Positions 16,733 through 23,438 of a DNA stretch of 23,942 nt are shown piece by piece. This DNA is from AEGEAN-183 sp964614345 (GTDB lineage: Bacteria; Pseudomonadota; Gammaproteobacteria; Magnimaribacterales; Magnimaribacteraceae). Location of the stretch: positions 1 to 23,942 of the forward strand of contig CAZTLP010000019.1 of NCBI GenBank assembly GCA_964614345.1. Reading direction: 5' to 3'. The notes beneath the pieces were generated by a model that was given only the letters and a program-made list of their open reading frames with translations, was not told where the DNA came from and searched no databases. Both the position numbers and the translations under genes were made by a program. Position 1 is the first letter of the stretch. Each line of letters starts with the position of its first letter.

Positions 16733-17524
16733 TTATTTACTAGCTACAGAACCGCCGTCACAAGCTATGGTCTGTCCAACAGTGTATTCACTAGCTCTTG
16801 AACATAGAAATATAGCTAAGCCAGCAATGTCTTCCATATCACCCACTCTTCCACTAGGGTTTCCTTCACCAACTTGTGACCAGTCAACATCAGTTTCACC
16901 TCCAAAGCCTACCCCTGTACTTAACATCCAGGTTGGGAATGGTCCGGGCGCTATGGCATTAACTATAATTTTTTCTTTTATTAAAGTAGCTGCTAATATT
17001 CTAGTTAAATGATGCAAAGCTGCTTTAGAAGGACCATAGGCATAATTTTCAAAAGCACCTGCAGTTAGTCCATCAACCGAACCAATATTTACTACTCTCG
17101 AAGGGTCATTTTTCACACCTTCTCGAAGTAAAGGCAATAGCTGTTGTGTTAAGAAAAAGACACCCTTAACATTAGTATCCATTACCTTATCCCAGCCCTT
17201 TTCAGGGTACTCATCTAGAGGAGAACCCCAGGCTGCACCTGCATTATTTATTAAGATATCTAAATGACTTTCTTTATTGCTGAGTTCAGAAACCAATGAC
17301 TCGATACCTTCTAAATTTGAAAGATCAGAAGGTAATGAGATACATTCACCACCGTATTCCTTTGTCAGTCTTTCAGCAGTAGCATCACAAACCTCTGCTT
17401 TTCTAGAGCTAATATATACCTTTGCGCCACTTGCTAAAAAACCAGCAGCTATCATTTCCCCTATTCCTCTAGAGCCTCCTGTAACTAGTGCTACTTTACC
17501 TTTTATTGAAAACAAGTCTTTCAT
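16733..17524 (-). CDS. SDR-family oxidoreductase (RhlG-like), first gene of the F420 operon
   Basis: A classical short-chain dehydrogenase of 263 residues. The cofactor motif TGGSRGIG is at 15-22, NNAG at 93-96, the catalytic serine S149 and the Y163-x3-K167 pair in YGPSK. Arg41 after the second strand (ISSRK) favours NADP(H). The overall pattern, including APGPFPTWM, resembles the proteobacterial RhlG-like 3-oxoacyl reductases. An AAGGAG at 17530-17535, five bases before the ATG, is a strong ribosome-binding site. The gene lies 9 bp ahead of npdG and is probably the operon's first gene. Its substrate is unknown. It may consume a ketone or alcohol in the same pathway as F420-dependent chemistry, an inference from context. 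Confidence 0.88.
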   Translation of the reverse strand: MKDLFSIKGKVALVTGGSRGIGEMIAAGFLASGAKVYISSRKAEVCDATAERLTKEYGGECISLPSDLSNLEGIESLVSELSNKESHLDILINNAGAAWGSPLDEYPEKGWDKVMDTNVKGVFFLTQQLLPLLREGVKNDPSRVVNIGSVDGLTAGAFENYAYGPSKAALHHLTRILAATLIKEKIIVNAIAPGPFPTWMLSTGVGFGGETDVDWSQVGEGNPSGRVGDMEDIAGLAIFLCSRASEYTVGQTIACDGGSVASK

Positions 17525-17532
17525 AATTACTC

Positions 17533-17560
17533 CTTGATAAATGAATTAAAACCTCAATAT
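17533..17560 (+). promoter_or_regulatory. Candidate sigma-32 (heat-shock) promoter of the hsp20 gene
   Basis: CTTGAT (17533-17538) is followed after 13 bp by CCTCAATAT (17552-17560), close to the heat-shock pattern CTTGAA, 13-15 bp, CCCCAT. Location ahead of a small heat-shock gene supports the call. The -35 element overlaps the ribosome-binding site of the divergent SDR gene, so expression of the two directions could interfere. Transcription would start near 17566. Confidence 0.5.
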
Positions 17561-17564
17561 ATAT

Positions 17565-17593
17565 AGTGTAGGTGCCTTAGGGGCCTACGTAAA
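17565..17593 (-). promoter_or_regulatory. Weak candidate promoter of the F420 operon
   Basis: Read on the minus strand, TTTACG (17588-17593) and TACACT (17565-17570) are separated by 17 bp; each matches the sigma-70 hexamers at four of six positions. It would start transcription about 34 nt ahead of the SDR ATG. It is the best pair I could find in the 103-bp divergent gap. The inverted repeat at 17568-17588 fills its spacer. Confidence 0.25.
17568..17588. repeat. Inverted repeat/hairpin in the divergent hsp20-F420 control region
   Basis: GTAGG (17568-17572) pairs with CCTAC (17584-17588). Inside, T73-G83 is a wobble pair, G74-G82 a mismatch, and C75-G81 and C76-G80 pair around a TTA loop. 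It falls at the predicted 5' end of the hsp20 mRNA, where such hairpins can stabilise a transcript. It also lies between the weak hexamers proposed for the opposite promoter, where it could be an operator. It is not the CIRCE element and has no T-run. Confidence 0.45.
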
Positions 17594-17627
17594 TTAAATA
17601 ATAACTTGCTTAAATAAGGAGTAAAAA

Positions 17628-18077
17628 ATGTTAAATACAACTTTTGATTCAATTTGGAGAGACATCTCTCCTTTTGCTGTTGGGTTTGATAGAACTTTTG
17701 ATACTTTGGAACTACTAGCTAGTTCTAGAGCTAAAGAAACTAACTATCCCCCATACAACATAAGAAAAATATCTGAAGATCAATATGCTATTGAACTAGC
17801 AGTTGCTGGTTTTGAAGATAAAGATATAGATATTGAATTAGTAGAGGAAACTTTAACTATTAAAGGCAATAGACCAAAAGAAGCTAGTGATGGACTTCTT
17901 CATCAAGGTCTGGCAGCTAGAGATTTTGTTAAAAAGTTTGTTCTTTCTGATGATATGGAAATAAAGGGAGCTGCTTTATCAAATGGCATGCTCTATGTAG
18001 GGTTGGAAAGGATTATCCCTGATGAAAAGAAACCTCGAAAGATTAAACTTACATCAAAGAGTAAACTTTTAGGTTAA
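17628..18077 (+). CDS. Small heat-shock protein, IbpA-type Hsp20
   Basis: A 149-residue ATP-independent holdase that binds unfolding proteins. The N-terminal FDRTFDTLELL region resembles the IbpA/IbpB start, the alpha-crystallin domain runs from about residue 39 (YPPYNIRK, AVAGFEDKDIDIELV, LTIKGNR) to 130, and the C-terminal tail has the KIKL anchoring motif after KKPR, as in IbpA. AAGGAG at 17616-17621 is six bases ahead of the ATG. It is the only complete plus-strand gene, flanked by a heat-shock-like promoter and its own terminator, so it is an independent unit between two minus-strand operons. Confidence 0.94.
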   Translation: MLNTTFDSIWRDISPFAVGFDRTFDTLELLASSRAKETNYPPYNIRKISEDQYAIELAVAGFEDKDIDIELVEETLTIKGNRPKEASDGLLHQGLAARDFVKKFVLSDDMEIKGAALSNGMLYVGLERIIPDEKKPRKIKLTSKSKLLG

Positions 18078-18087
18078 CTTCACAAAA

Positions 18088-18125
18088 CAGTGGGGATAGT
18101 ACTGATTATCCCCGCTGCTTTTATT
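18088..18125. terminator. Bidirectional intrinsic terminator
   Basis: An 11-bp stem (18088-18098 with 18107-18117, core GGGGATA/TATCCCC, one T-G pair) closes an 8-nt loop. On the plus strand it is followed by CTTTTATT, ending hsp20. On the minus strand it is followed by TTTTGTG, ending the exported methyltransferase gene that stops at 18127. It is the clearest terminator in the window. Confidence 0.85.
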
Positions 18126-18126
18126 C

Positions 18127-18885
18127 TTATAGTGGTTTTCTGAAGAGAAGTGTCATCCTGTCACTTTCTCCTATAGATTCGTATTTTTCTCTGTCCACTT
18201 CATTGAGCCGTAAACGTGGAGGTAAAGTCCAAACCCCTTTTGGATGATTTTTTGTATCTTTTGGATTAGCATTTATTTCAGATTTTGCTACAAGCTCAAA
18301 CCCATTATTTAGAGCTACCTCGATAGCATGAGCTTCTGTTACATAGCCGCTGCTCTTCATCGCTTTTAGACTTGTACCTGGATTCGCTCTATGCTCAACC
18401 ACTCCAAATATTCCTCCTGGCTTCAATGCAACCATGGAACTCTTGAAGATAGAATCCATTTGTGGACCTAACCAATTATGTAAATTTCTAAACGTTAAAA
18501 TAGCATCAACACTATTTGGTTCAGCTAAATTTGAACTTAAACTTACGATCTCGACTCTTCCAAACATTGGATCACTGTCCATCTTCTTTTTAAAACCATC
18601 CATATAGTAGCTGCCCTGAGCAGCAATTAGAGTCCCTGGATAGTGAATATAATTAGCTAAAATTTCTGTGTACCACCCTCCTCCAGGATTTAACTCAACT
18701 ACGGTCATATCAGGTTGAATATTAAAGAAGGTAAGGGTTTCATAGGGGTGCCTATAAACATCCCTTGTAGTGAACTGTGGCGTTCTGTCTTGGCTTTCTA
18801 TGGACTCCTTCAAACTGTGAGAGAGTAGATTTGGTGCATTGATTAGCAAAATTAATACTAGAAAAAAACTTTTAATTGTTTTCAT
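18127..18885 (-). CDS. Exported class I methyltransferase-like protein (COG4798 type)
   Basis: A 252-residue protein with a likely Sec signal peptide: positive MKTIK, then a hydrophobic stretch to about residue 20, with cleavage likely around 22-24. The mature part begins with an RDVYRHPYETL segment and has the SAM-binding-like motif I VVELNPGGGWYTE at 62-74, the LTFRNLHNW segment and a C-terminal region ending LLFRKPL. This is the pattern of the predicted methyltransferases in COG4798. The nucleotide-binding fold looks intact although SAM is not expected in the periplasm, so the activity is uncertain. It lies 44 bp downstream of the VWA gene, with an AAGG nine bases before its ATG and a possible weak terminator between, so it may be its own unit. 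Confidence 0.8.
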   Translation of the reverse strand: MKTIKSFFLVLILLINAPNLLSHSLKESIESQDRTPQFTTRDVYRHPYETLTFFNIQPDMTVVELNPGGGWYTEILANYIHYPGTLIAAQGSYYMDGFKKKMDSDPMFGRVEIVSLSSNLAEPNSVDAILTFRNLHNWLGPQMDSIFKSSMVALKPGGIFGVVEHRANPGTSLKAMKSSGYVTEAHAIEVALNNGFELVAKSEINANPKDTKNHPKGVWTLPPRLRLNEVDREKYESIGESDRMTLLFRKPL

Positions 18886-18911
18886 AATTTATTACCTTTT
18901 TAAAAAAATAT

Positions 18912-18928
18912 TTTAACAGTTAGTTAAA
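18912..18928 (-). terminator. Weak terminator-like hairpin after the VWA gene
   Basis: On the minus strand TTTAAC and GTTAAA pair around a TAACT loop and are followed by ATATTTTTTT. The stem is short and AT-rich, so it would leak at best. A perfect 12-bp palindrome, AGCTATATAGCT (18928-18939), adjoins it and covers the VWA stop codon. Confidence 0.3.
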
Positions 18929-18929
18929 G

Positions 18930-20267
18930 CTATATAGCTGTCTTTAAAAGAGTAGATATTACTCTTTCTAATTGCTCTAAAGTACCGCATTCAAAAACCT
19001 TAGTGCAATACGCTGAATAAGTGTTCATGACAGAGTCTCCGGTATTCCAACGATACTTACCTTCTGGATTTAACCAGTAGACTTGTTTTGATCTCTCATA
19101 TACAGACTTTAAGAGTTCAGCTTTTTCAGGCCCAAAATTATTTCTAGCATCTCCCAGAATAACCACGGTTGTTTTTTTATCTATCTCGTCAATGCAAAGA
19201 CTAACAAAATCTGAAAATGCGTGAGAATAATCTGTAGATCCTCCTCCATACTTGGAAAGAGCGGACTCAATTGAATCTTCTAAATTACCGGCTTTAAATT
19301 CATCTGTAACCTCACCTAAATGAGAGGAAAAAACAAAAGCTCTAATTTTTGAGACTACTTCAGTTAAACTAAAAAGGAACATCAGCATAAAACGAGCATA
19401 AGCACCCACTGATCCACTGACATCACAAATAACTAATATCTTAGGTCTATCTACTTTCTTATAAGACCATCTTAAATTGAATAAAATGCCTTGATTAACC
19501 CAGTTATCTTTAATAGTTTTTCTTATATCTAACTTCCCTCTCCTGAAATTTTTCTTTCTTCTAGAGTGCATGTTAGCTAGCTTTTTTGCCATTCTTCGAA
19601 CTAGAGAGTGGACTTCATGTAGGTAAGATCTATCAATCTGACCCATATTCATAGATTTAAATACCTGTTCCCTTAATTGTTCTCCGGTTACATCACCATG
19701 CATTAGAAACTGTTGTTGAACATAATCAGATACCCTTTCTCTAAGATGAGTAAGCTCATTTCTTAATTTCTGTTCAAGGTCTGAAGGCAGCCCATCTTTA
19801 TTGGCTTGCCCTAACAAACTAAGTTCTTCTTCAAGTTTACCCACTCCCATGATGTCTAGTATTCGTCTTGAAAAAACAGCCCTTTGCGTAAAATATTTTA
19901 TTTCTCTGATTTCTGCTTCTTCTGCCGCTTGAGAAATTGATAACTCAATGTCTGAATAGCTATCAGAAAGAAGGTGTTGCGCTAAATCTGAATTGGCAGC
20001 TTCATTTGTAGGTAAGTCAGGAATTTCTTTTACTAAAGTCTCTTCACTTGATAATTTTTCTCTAAAAAAATCTTCAAAACAAGCATCAAACTTTTCTTTT
20101 TCTTCAGGTGTTTTAGAAAGGGCTAGTGATAGAGTATTTTTAAGTAGTTCTCTATCATCATATCCTACCCTTTCAATTACTTCAGTTGCGTCTAAAGTTT
20201 CTGCAGGTGAGACCCTAACATTTACATTTCTAAGGGTTTTTACAAAATCTGTTAAGGCTCGTTCCAT
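18930..20267 (-). CDS. VWA-domain protein, CoxE-like partner of MoxR
   Basis: A 445-residue soluble protein with an acidic, helical N-terminal half and a C-terminal von Willebrand A domain of the CoxE type. The MIDAS metal site is complete: DVSGS at 282-286 and T345 in GGGSTDYS, with a further Asp in ILGDARNN. A basic RRKKNFRRGK stretch lies at about 236-245. No signal peptide or membrane segment is seen, unlike the BatA/BatB group. Such proteins work with MoxR AAA+ ATPases as chaperones that activate or load metal into partner enzymes, as CoxD/CoxE do for CO dehydrogenase. The gene lies 5 bp after the MoxR stop. No carbon monoxide dehydrogenase gene is in the window, so the client is unknown. 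Confidence 0.88.
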   Translation of the reverse strand: MERALTDFVKTLRNVNVRVSPAETLDATEVIERVGYDDRELLKNTLSLALSKTPEEKEKFDACFEDFFREKLSSEETLVKEIPDLPTNEAANSDLAQHLLSDSYSDIELSISQAAEEAEIREIKYFTQRAVFSRRILDIMGVGKLEEELSLLGQANKDGLPSDLEQKLRNELTHLRERVSDYVQQQFLMHGDVTGEQLREQVFKSMNMGQIDRSYLHEVHSLVRRMAKKLANMHSRRKKNFRRGKLDIRKTIKDNWVNQGILFNLRWSYKKVDRPKILVICDVSGSVGAYARFMLMFLFSLTEVVSKIRAFVFSSHLGEVTDEFKAGNLEDSIESALSKYGGGSTDYSHAFSDFVSLCIDEIDKKTTVVILGDARNNFGPEKAELLKSVYERSKQVYWLNPEGKYRWNTGDSVMNTYSAYCTKVFECGTLEQLERVISTLLKTAI

Positions 20268-20272
20268 AAAGT

Positions 20273-21202
20273 TTAGCCGTCAGAAGCCATAACTAATCGT
20301 GGTACCTCTTTCTGAACAACATCTATGTCTTGCTGATGTTTTAGAAGTACATTTAATGTACTTTTTGCTAATTCTTGACTTAATTCATCAGCATTAAGAA
20401 GAATGAGGGTTTTAGCCCAATCAATTGTTTCACTTATTGCAGGAAGCTTCTTCAAATCTAATTCTCTAAGTCCTTGAACAAAATCAACCAATTGAATCTG
20501 TAGATTCTTACTGATTTCTGGAACTCTCGCTTGAATAATTTCTCTTTCTAATTTGGCATCAGGAAAAGGTATATATAAATGCAAGCACCTTCTCTTAAGA
20601 GCATCTCCAATTTCTCTACTGTTATTACTAGTTAAAATAACCAAAGGTTTAACCACAGCTTTCTTCACTCCCAGTTCAGGTATTGAAACCTGAAATTCAG
20701 ATAATATTTCTAACAAGAGTGCTTCAAACTCTTCATCTGCTTTATCAACTTCATCAATTAATAAAACCGTTCCTTCAGTAGAGGTTAATGACTTTAACAA
20801 GGGTCTAGATTCGAGAAATTGTTCTGAAAAGAAAATATCTTCAAACTCCATTAATCTGTCAAGCGAATCCTTCAGGCCTTTAGCACCTTCTAGTACTTCT
20901 TGCATCTGTTCTTTTAGAATCTGGGTGTAAAGTAATTGTTTACCGTACCTCCACTCATACAATGCCTTGGTTTCATCTAAACCTTCGTAACATTGGAGTC
21001 GTAAAAGCGCTTTTTTATAGTAGAGTGCTGCGGTATTGGCGAGTTCAGTCTTTCCTACTCCCGGAGGACCTTCTATTAGAATAGGTTTTTCTAACTCATT
21101 TGCTAAATAGACTGCTGTAGAGATTTGTTCACTACAAATGTACTGATGTTTCGCAAAACCTTTAGTGATATCAGCTATTTTTTTGGCTGGTCCTTTGCTC
21201 AT
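20273..21202 (-). CDS. MoxR-family AAA+ ATPase
   Basis: A 309-residue AAA+ ATPase. Walker A is GPPGVGKT at 45-52, Walker B is LLIDEVD at 147-153 with D150 and E151, sensor 1 is TSNN at 191-194, and the arginine pair R204-R205 precedes LHLYIPFP, all in MoxR arrangement. It should form a hexameric ring and use ATP hydrolysis to remodel a client together with the VWA protein encoded directly downstream. It starts 3 bp after the alpha/beta-hydrolase stop, so four genes from the aminotransferase to the VWA protein form a single transcription unit. Confidence 0.93.
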   Translation of the reverse strand: MSKGPAKKIADITKGFAKHQYICSEQISTAVYLANELEKPILIEGPPGVGKTELANTAALYYKKALLRLQCYEGLDETKALYEWRYGKQLLYTQILKEQMQEVLEGAKGLKDSLDRLMEFEDIFFSEQFLESRPLLKSLTSTEGTVLLIDEVDKADEEFEALLLEILSEFQVSIPELGVKKAVVKPLVILTSNNSREIGDALKRRCLHLYIPFPDAKLEREIIQARVPEISKNLQIQLVDFVQGLRELDLKKLPAISETIDWAKTLILLNADELSQELAKSTLNVLLKHQQDIDVVQKEVPRLVMASDG

Positions 21203-21205
21203 TAA

Positions 21206-22072
21206 CTAACTCCTATTTTTTAACAGTTTCTTAATTTCTTCCACAAAAACTATTGGTTCATCTATAAATAAATGGTGCATAGCACCTGGAATACCTATTA
21301 CAGCTTCCTCAGATAAATTTCCTACATACTTTGTGTAATCTAAAATCTCTTGAGAAAAAATCTGGCTCATTAAACCATATACTAGATAAATTGGACATTT
21401 TAGGTTCATAAAAATCTCTGTTAAATCCTCATATTGATAGGTTTTCATGATCAATCCATCTGATTTAAGCACCCATCCTGCTTCGGTCTCTTTAAAGGAA
21501 TTTAAAGCAATATGTTTTAAGAGAAAATCATGCCTACAAGGCTGTGGAGGGATTAATCTAAAACTTTCAACAGCAGAATCTAGATCTTCATAAACAAAGT
21601 CTGTTCTTACCATCGAGCCTCGTCCTGAGAAAGACCGTGCTTTATCTGGTGGCACAATTATGATGGAATCCAAAAGAAATAATGATTTAAACAATTCTGG
21701 ATATGTCGAAGCTGCTTTAACTGATATAGGTCCTGCCATGCTATGTGCTAGAAAATCAGCTGAATCCCAATTCATATCATCACAGACTGCTTTGATTTCT
21801 TCTCCATACAATGTTTGTGAGTAATTCTGACGATGTTCACTATCTCCCATGCCAGATAAATCAATTGCGACTACACAATAGTCTTCTAAAAAGCTGGGTG
21901 CTATAAAATCCCACCAATGTGCGTGCGCACTGTAACCATGAATTAAAAACAAGCCAGGCTTACTCTCATCACCCCACACTAAATAATTAATGCTGATTCC
22001 ATCTAAATCTAATGTTTTAGATTTAGCAGTTTCTTTTATGGTTTCTTCAAACCATTCAGACGAAACAGACAT
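21206..22072 (-). CDS. Alpha/beta hydrolase with displaced or missing catalytic acid
   Basis: A 288-residue alpha/beta hydrolase. HGYSAHAHWWD (45-55) supplies the oxyanion hole, S111 in AHSMAG is the nucleophile and the histidine is H266 or H267 in GAMHHLF. At the usual acid position after strand 7 the sequence reads VYGLMSQIFS (231-240), with no Asp or Glu. D135 at the end of strand 6 (FLLDS) could substitute, as happens in some members. The ATG follows the aminotransferase stop with no spacing (TAA then ATG), and MoxR starts 3 bp after its own stop. The substrate is unknown. Confidence 0.82.
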   Translation of the reverse strand: MSVSSEWFEETIKETAKSKTLDLDGISINYLVWGDESKPGLFLIHGYSAHAHWWDFIAPSFLEDYCVVAIDLSGMGDSEHRQNYSQTLYGEEIKAVCDDMNWDSADFLAHSMAGPISVKAASTYPELFKSLFLLDSIIIVPPDKARSFSGRGSMVRTDFVYEDLDSAVESFRLIPPQPCRHDFLLKHIALNSFKETEAGWVLKSDGLIMKTYQYEDLTEIFMNLKCPIYLVYGLMSQIFSQEILDYTKYVGNLSEEAVIGIPGAMHHLFIDEPIVFVEEIKKLLKNRS

Positions 22073-23395
22073 TTAATTTAAACTTTGAATTCCCTTTCTA
22101 ATTGTTTCTATTATTGTCTTGATTTGCTCTTCCTCTACGATCAATGCCGGTGATAGAACAATAAATTCACCAGAGAATCTAACTAGAACATTATTGTCAT
22201 AACAAAACTTAAAGACTTTTGAAGCAACTTCTACTGCTGTCTTACCGTCTTCGGAACCAAAGTGAATAGCACCCATTAAGCCAATATTTCTAATGTCTAT
22301 GATGTATTTTTCATCTTTTAAGCTATGCAAGTTATCTTGAAAGATAGGCTCCATATTTAAAGAGTTATCAAATAGTCCTTCATTCTCATACACCTCTAAT
22401 GTAGCTAGTCCTGCTGCTGCAGCTACTGGATGGCCAGAATATGTATAGCCATGGAAAAGTTCTATTACAGCATCAGGGCCATTTACGATTTCATCGTAAA
22501 TTTCTGTTTTAAAAGCCGTCGCACTCATCGGTATTGCAGCTCCAGTTAATCCCTTAGCCATCGTAATAATATCTGGAGTTACATTAAATCTTTTGGCTGC
22601 AAAGGCATGACCGATTCTTCCAAAACCAGTTATTACTTCGTCAAAAATTAGTAAGATTCCATGCTTATCGCAAATTTCTCTTATTCTTTCTAAATAACCT
22701 TCTGGCGGTACAATTACGCCTCCAGAACCCACGACGGGTTCTATAATCACGCCCGCTATGGTTGATGCATCTTGTAGAGTCAATATAGATTCAAGTTCCT
22801 CTGCTAAATGAAGTCCCCAAGTTGGCTGTCCTTTTGAAAAGGCCATTTCTTTAGGATTCCATGTATGCGGTAAGTGATCTGTTCCTGAAAGAAGTGCACC
22901 GAAAGATTTTCTGTTCGTCGGAATACCTCCAACAGAAGTACCGCCTACATTTACACCGTGATAACCCTTCTCTCTGCTTATAAATCTTGTTCTCTGGCCC
23001 TCTCCTCTGCTTACATGATAAGCAACTGCTACCTTCAAGGCTGTGTCAACAGCTTCTGATCCTGAATTGCCGAAAAAAATTCTATCTAATCCTTTTGGTG
23101 TTATTTCTGAAATCTTTTCTGCTAACTGAAAGGCTTTAGGATGTGACATATTAAAAGCCGTAGCGTAATCCATAGTTGCTATCTGATCTTGAACTGCTTT
23201 AACTATATGAGGATGACAATGACCCGCATTGCAACACCACAATCCAGCTATGCCATCTAAAATTTGTCTATCATCTTCTGACTTATAAAACATCCCTTCA
23301 GCTTCAACTAATAGTCTAGGCTCTTCTTTAAATGCTTTATTTGCTGTAAACGGAATCCAAAAGTTTTCTAGGTTAAGGGCATTACTTTGTTTCAT
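22073..23395 (-). CDS. Omega-amino acid:pyruvate aminotransferase (class III, beta-alanine type)
   Basis: A PLP-dependent class III aminotransferase of 440 residues that passes an omega-amino group, typically of beta-alanine or a related amine, to pyruvate, giving alanine and a semialdehyde. The N-terminal PFTANKAFKEEPR and GLWCCNAGHCHP blocks match the beta-alanine:pyruvate group. GNSGSEA (109-115) binds the phosphate, D252 in FDEVITGFGR contacts the pyridine nitrogen and K281 in MAKGLTG is the Schiff-base lysine. GABA and acetylornithine aminotransferases are less likely given these blocks. It is the first gene of the operon with the hydrolase, MoxR and VWA genes. There is no Shine-Dalgarno sequence before the ATG. 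Confidence 0.92.
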   Translation of the reverse strand: MKQSNALNLENFWIPFTANKAFKEEPRLLVEAEGMFYKSEDDRQILDGIAGLWCCNAGHCHPHIVKAVQDQIATMDYATAFNMSHPKAFQLAEKISEITPKGLDRIFFGNSGSEAVDTALKVAVAYHVSRGEGQRTRFISREKGYHGVNVGGTSVGGIPTNRKSFGALLSGTDHLPHTWNPKEMAFSKGQPTWGLHLAEELESILTLQDASTIAGVIIEPVVGSGGVIVPPEGYLERIREICDKHGILLIFDEVITGFGRIGHAFAAKRFNVTPDIITMAKGLTGAAIPMSATAFKTEIYDEIVNGPDAVIELFHGYTYSGHPVAAAAGLATLEVYENEGLFDNSLNMEPIFQDNLHSLKDEKYIIDIRNIGLMGAIHFGSEDGKTAVEVASKVFKFCYDNNVLVRFSGEFIVLSPALIVEEEQIKTIIETIRKGIQSLN

Positions 23396-23401
23396 TTAAC
23401 T

Positions 23402-23407
23402 ATTATA
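23402..23407 (-). promoter_or_regulatory. Perfect -10 hexamer placed for leaderless mRNA of the aminotransferase
   Basis: On the minus strand a perfect TATAAT ends six bases before the aminotransferase ATG, so the expected start of transcription falls at or next to the A of the ATG. No ribosome-binding site is present. No convincing -35 hexamer was found at normal spacing (the position reads TATTTA). Confidence 0.45.
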
Positions 23408-23438
23408 AACTTTCAAATTCCCAATAAATAGTTCATAC

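Noticed and set aside
17568..17588. CIRCE/HrcA operator ahead of the heat-shock gene
   Set aside because: The repeat GTAGG...CCTAC bears no resemblance to TTAGCACTC-N9-GAGTGCTAA.
18930..21202. CO dehydrogenase maturation locus (coxDE)
   Set aside because: The MoxR-VWA pair resembles CoxD-CoxE, but no coxL, coxM, coxS or other cox gene is in the window, so the client cannot be named.
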